This document shows positions 63,486-64,000 of a DNA stretch of 64,000 nt, piece by piece; the stretch's first letter is position 1, and every line of letters begins with the position of its first letter. This DNA comes from Acinetobacter sp. NCu2D-2. Lineage in GTDB: Bacteria > Pseudomonadota > Gammaproteobacteria > Pseudomonadales > Moraxellaceae. A program made the translations under genes and the position numbers. Under the pieces are notes generated by a model that saw nothing but the letters and a program-made list of their open reading frames with translations, searched no databases and was not told the origin of the DNA. The stretch covers positions 992,001 to 1,056,000 of the forward strand of contig NZ_CP015594.1 in the NCBI RefSeq assembly GCF_001647675.1, written 5' to 3'.

Positions 63486-64000
63486 ATGTTTTGCGTTAAA
63501 TTGAAGAGCATGCTCTTCAATTTTAACATCTCTCGCTTAGATCAGCGCCTTGTCAAACGTTACAACAACCTTGTTCAACTCAATATGAATCCTCTTGCTT
63601 CACTTGCTCCTGCAATCAAAGATATTGCCTCTGCTCAAAAAAATAGTTTCGCAACGACGCAAGCTGTATGGCGGTTTTTAAATAATGATAAAATCTCATT
63701 TAAACAATTAAATGAACCTATTCAAAAACTTGCTTGTGATCAGATTAAGACATCGCTGCATCGTTATGCTTTAGTTATTCATGATTGGTCACAAATCCAA
63801 TATGTGACACATCGTAATAAAACCCAAAAACTCCAAAGGACACATCAGTACGACTCAGGCTATGAATTACAAACGAGCTTACTTGTTGATGCTGCTTCTG
63901 GACTTCCTGTTGCTCCATTAGCTCAGACCCTTTCTAGTGCTTCAGGTTGCTATTCGACATTCAATGAGCAACAGACCGAACGTAAAACCCATTTAGACTC
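63486..64000 (+). CDS. IS4-family transposase, 3' partial
   Basis: Open frame of about 171 codons to the window edge. Starts possible at 63486 or 63510 (MLFNFNISRLDQRLVKRYN). ATTQAVWRFLNNDKISFKQL is the Tn5/IS4-type N-terminal DNA-binding part, followed by LVIHDWSQIQYV with the first catalytic Asp and YDSGYELQTSLLVDAASGLPVAPLAQTL. The ATG at 63510 lies in the centre of the palindrome 63498-63523. Remaining catalytic residues lie outside the window. Confidence 0.85.
   Translation, partial: MFCVKLKSMLFNFNISRLDQRLVKRYNNLVQLNMNPLASLAPAIKDIASAQKNSFATTQAVWRFLNNDKISFKQLNEPIQKLACDQIKTSLHRYALVIHDWSQIQYVTHRNKTQKLQRTHQYDSGYELQTSLLVDAASGLPVAPLAQTLSSASGCYSTFNEQQTERKTHLD
63498..63523. promoter_or_regulatory. 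26-bp perfect palindrome over the transposase start
   Basis: AAATTGAAGAGCA and its exact complement with no spacer. GTTAA / TTAAC continue the pairing beyond one bulged base. In RNA this would form a hairpin holding the ATG at 63510. Confidence 0.85.

Larger units (their letters stand above)
63463..64000 (+). mobile_element. IS4-type insertion sequence, left part only
   Basis: It begins right after the conserved part of DUF4130; the exact left end cannot be fixed without the right end. It contains a 26-bp perfect palindrome and the start of a DDE transposase gene that runs out of the window. Confidence 0.75.

Noticed and set aside
1..64000. CRISPR arrays, prophage modules, restriction-modification or abortive-infection islands
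   Set aside because: No spaced short repeats, no phage structural genes and no recognisable defence genes were seen; accessory content is limited to the IS elements and the tRNA interval.

Overview
The window is a stretch of a low-GC gammaproteobacterial chromosome, almost certainly Acinetobacter. I infer this from the gene content and order: scattered type II secretion genes gspL/gspM beside sixA and pyrD, a GreA-less rpsU/yqeY block divergent from tsaD, the thiE-hemL pair, a FabR/DesT-type regulator divergent from a ferredoxin reductase-desaturase pair, and the codon and protein style throughout. I cannot name the species. Most of the window is ordinary housekeeping and metabolic chromosome. 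It is interrupted by three insertion sequences, one duplicated tRNA cassette and a few decayed genes.

Layout. 1-8.1 kb: 3' part of an aldehyde dehydrogenase, trmB, a SulP anion transporter, a beta-class glutathione transferase, a DUF423 membrane protein, rpoH, a TusA-like protein, a cold-shock protein and a DEAD-box helicase. 8.1-15.8 kb: lipoprotein, nitroreductase, gpsA, sixA, gspL-gspM, then pyrD-cvpA-purF. 15.9-21.2 kb: a large membrane protein with an M48-like fold but a broken zinc motif, a HolD-like protein, a hydroxyacid dehydrogenase and an intact BepA-like M48 protease whose stop codon lies in a 34-bp tandem duplication. 21.2-25.8 kb: yqeY, rpsU, tsaD, a Gly-rich lipoprotein, a DUF815 ATPase. 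25.8-27.1 kb: an IS3-family element with CCT target duplications and a broken transposase. 27.2-29.5 kb: a patatin-like phospholipase overlapping a kinase-like gene. 29.6-31.4 kb: two 386-bp copies of a tRNA-Leu/tRNA-Trp/tRNA-Leu cassette around about 1 kb of small and decayed genes. 31.5-43.4 kb: small unknown proteins, gloB, flavin reductase, PhzF-like protein, a two-domain M16 protease, an amidohydrolase, DUF3144, DUF4105, a CYTH triphosphatase and a DUF962 protein. 43.4-46 kb: a 600-bp intergenic region with strong RNA-like structures, then thiE and hemL. 46.0-46.9 kb: an IS5-family element inside a REP-like palindromic repeat. 46.96-53.5 kb: GlcG-like protein, unknown membrane proteins, an isochorismatase-like/carrier-protein fusion, rluA and rapA. 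53.6-61.5 kb: desaturase regulator and operon, HAD phosphatase, DUF1615 lipoprotein, dusB, a frameshifted glycine-zipper gene and a nitronate monooxygenase-like protein. 61.7-64 kb: a radical-SAM/DUF4130 DNA-repair-type pair whose second gene is cut off by an IS4-type element that runs out of the window.

The loci most worth a second look are the duplicated tRNA cassette, where the only base change falls in the promoter -10 box; a candidate minus-strand structured RNA upstream of thiE; the radical-SAM/DUF4130 pair; the phospholipase/kinase overlapping pair; the EntB-like orphan; and the IS4-type transposase whose start codon lies in the centre of a 26-bp perfect palindrome. I saw no CRISPR array, prophage, or obvious defence island.
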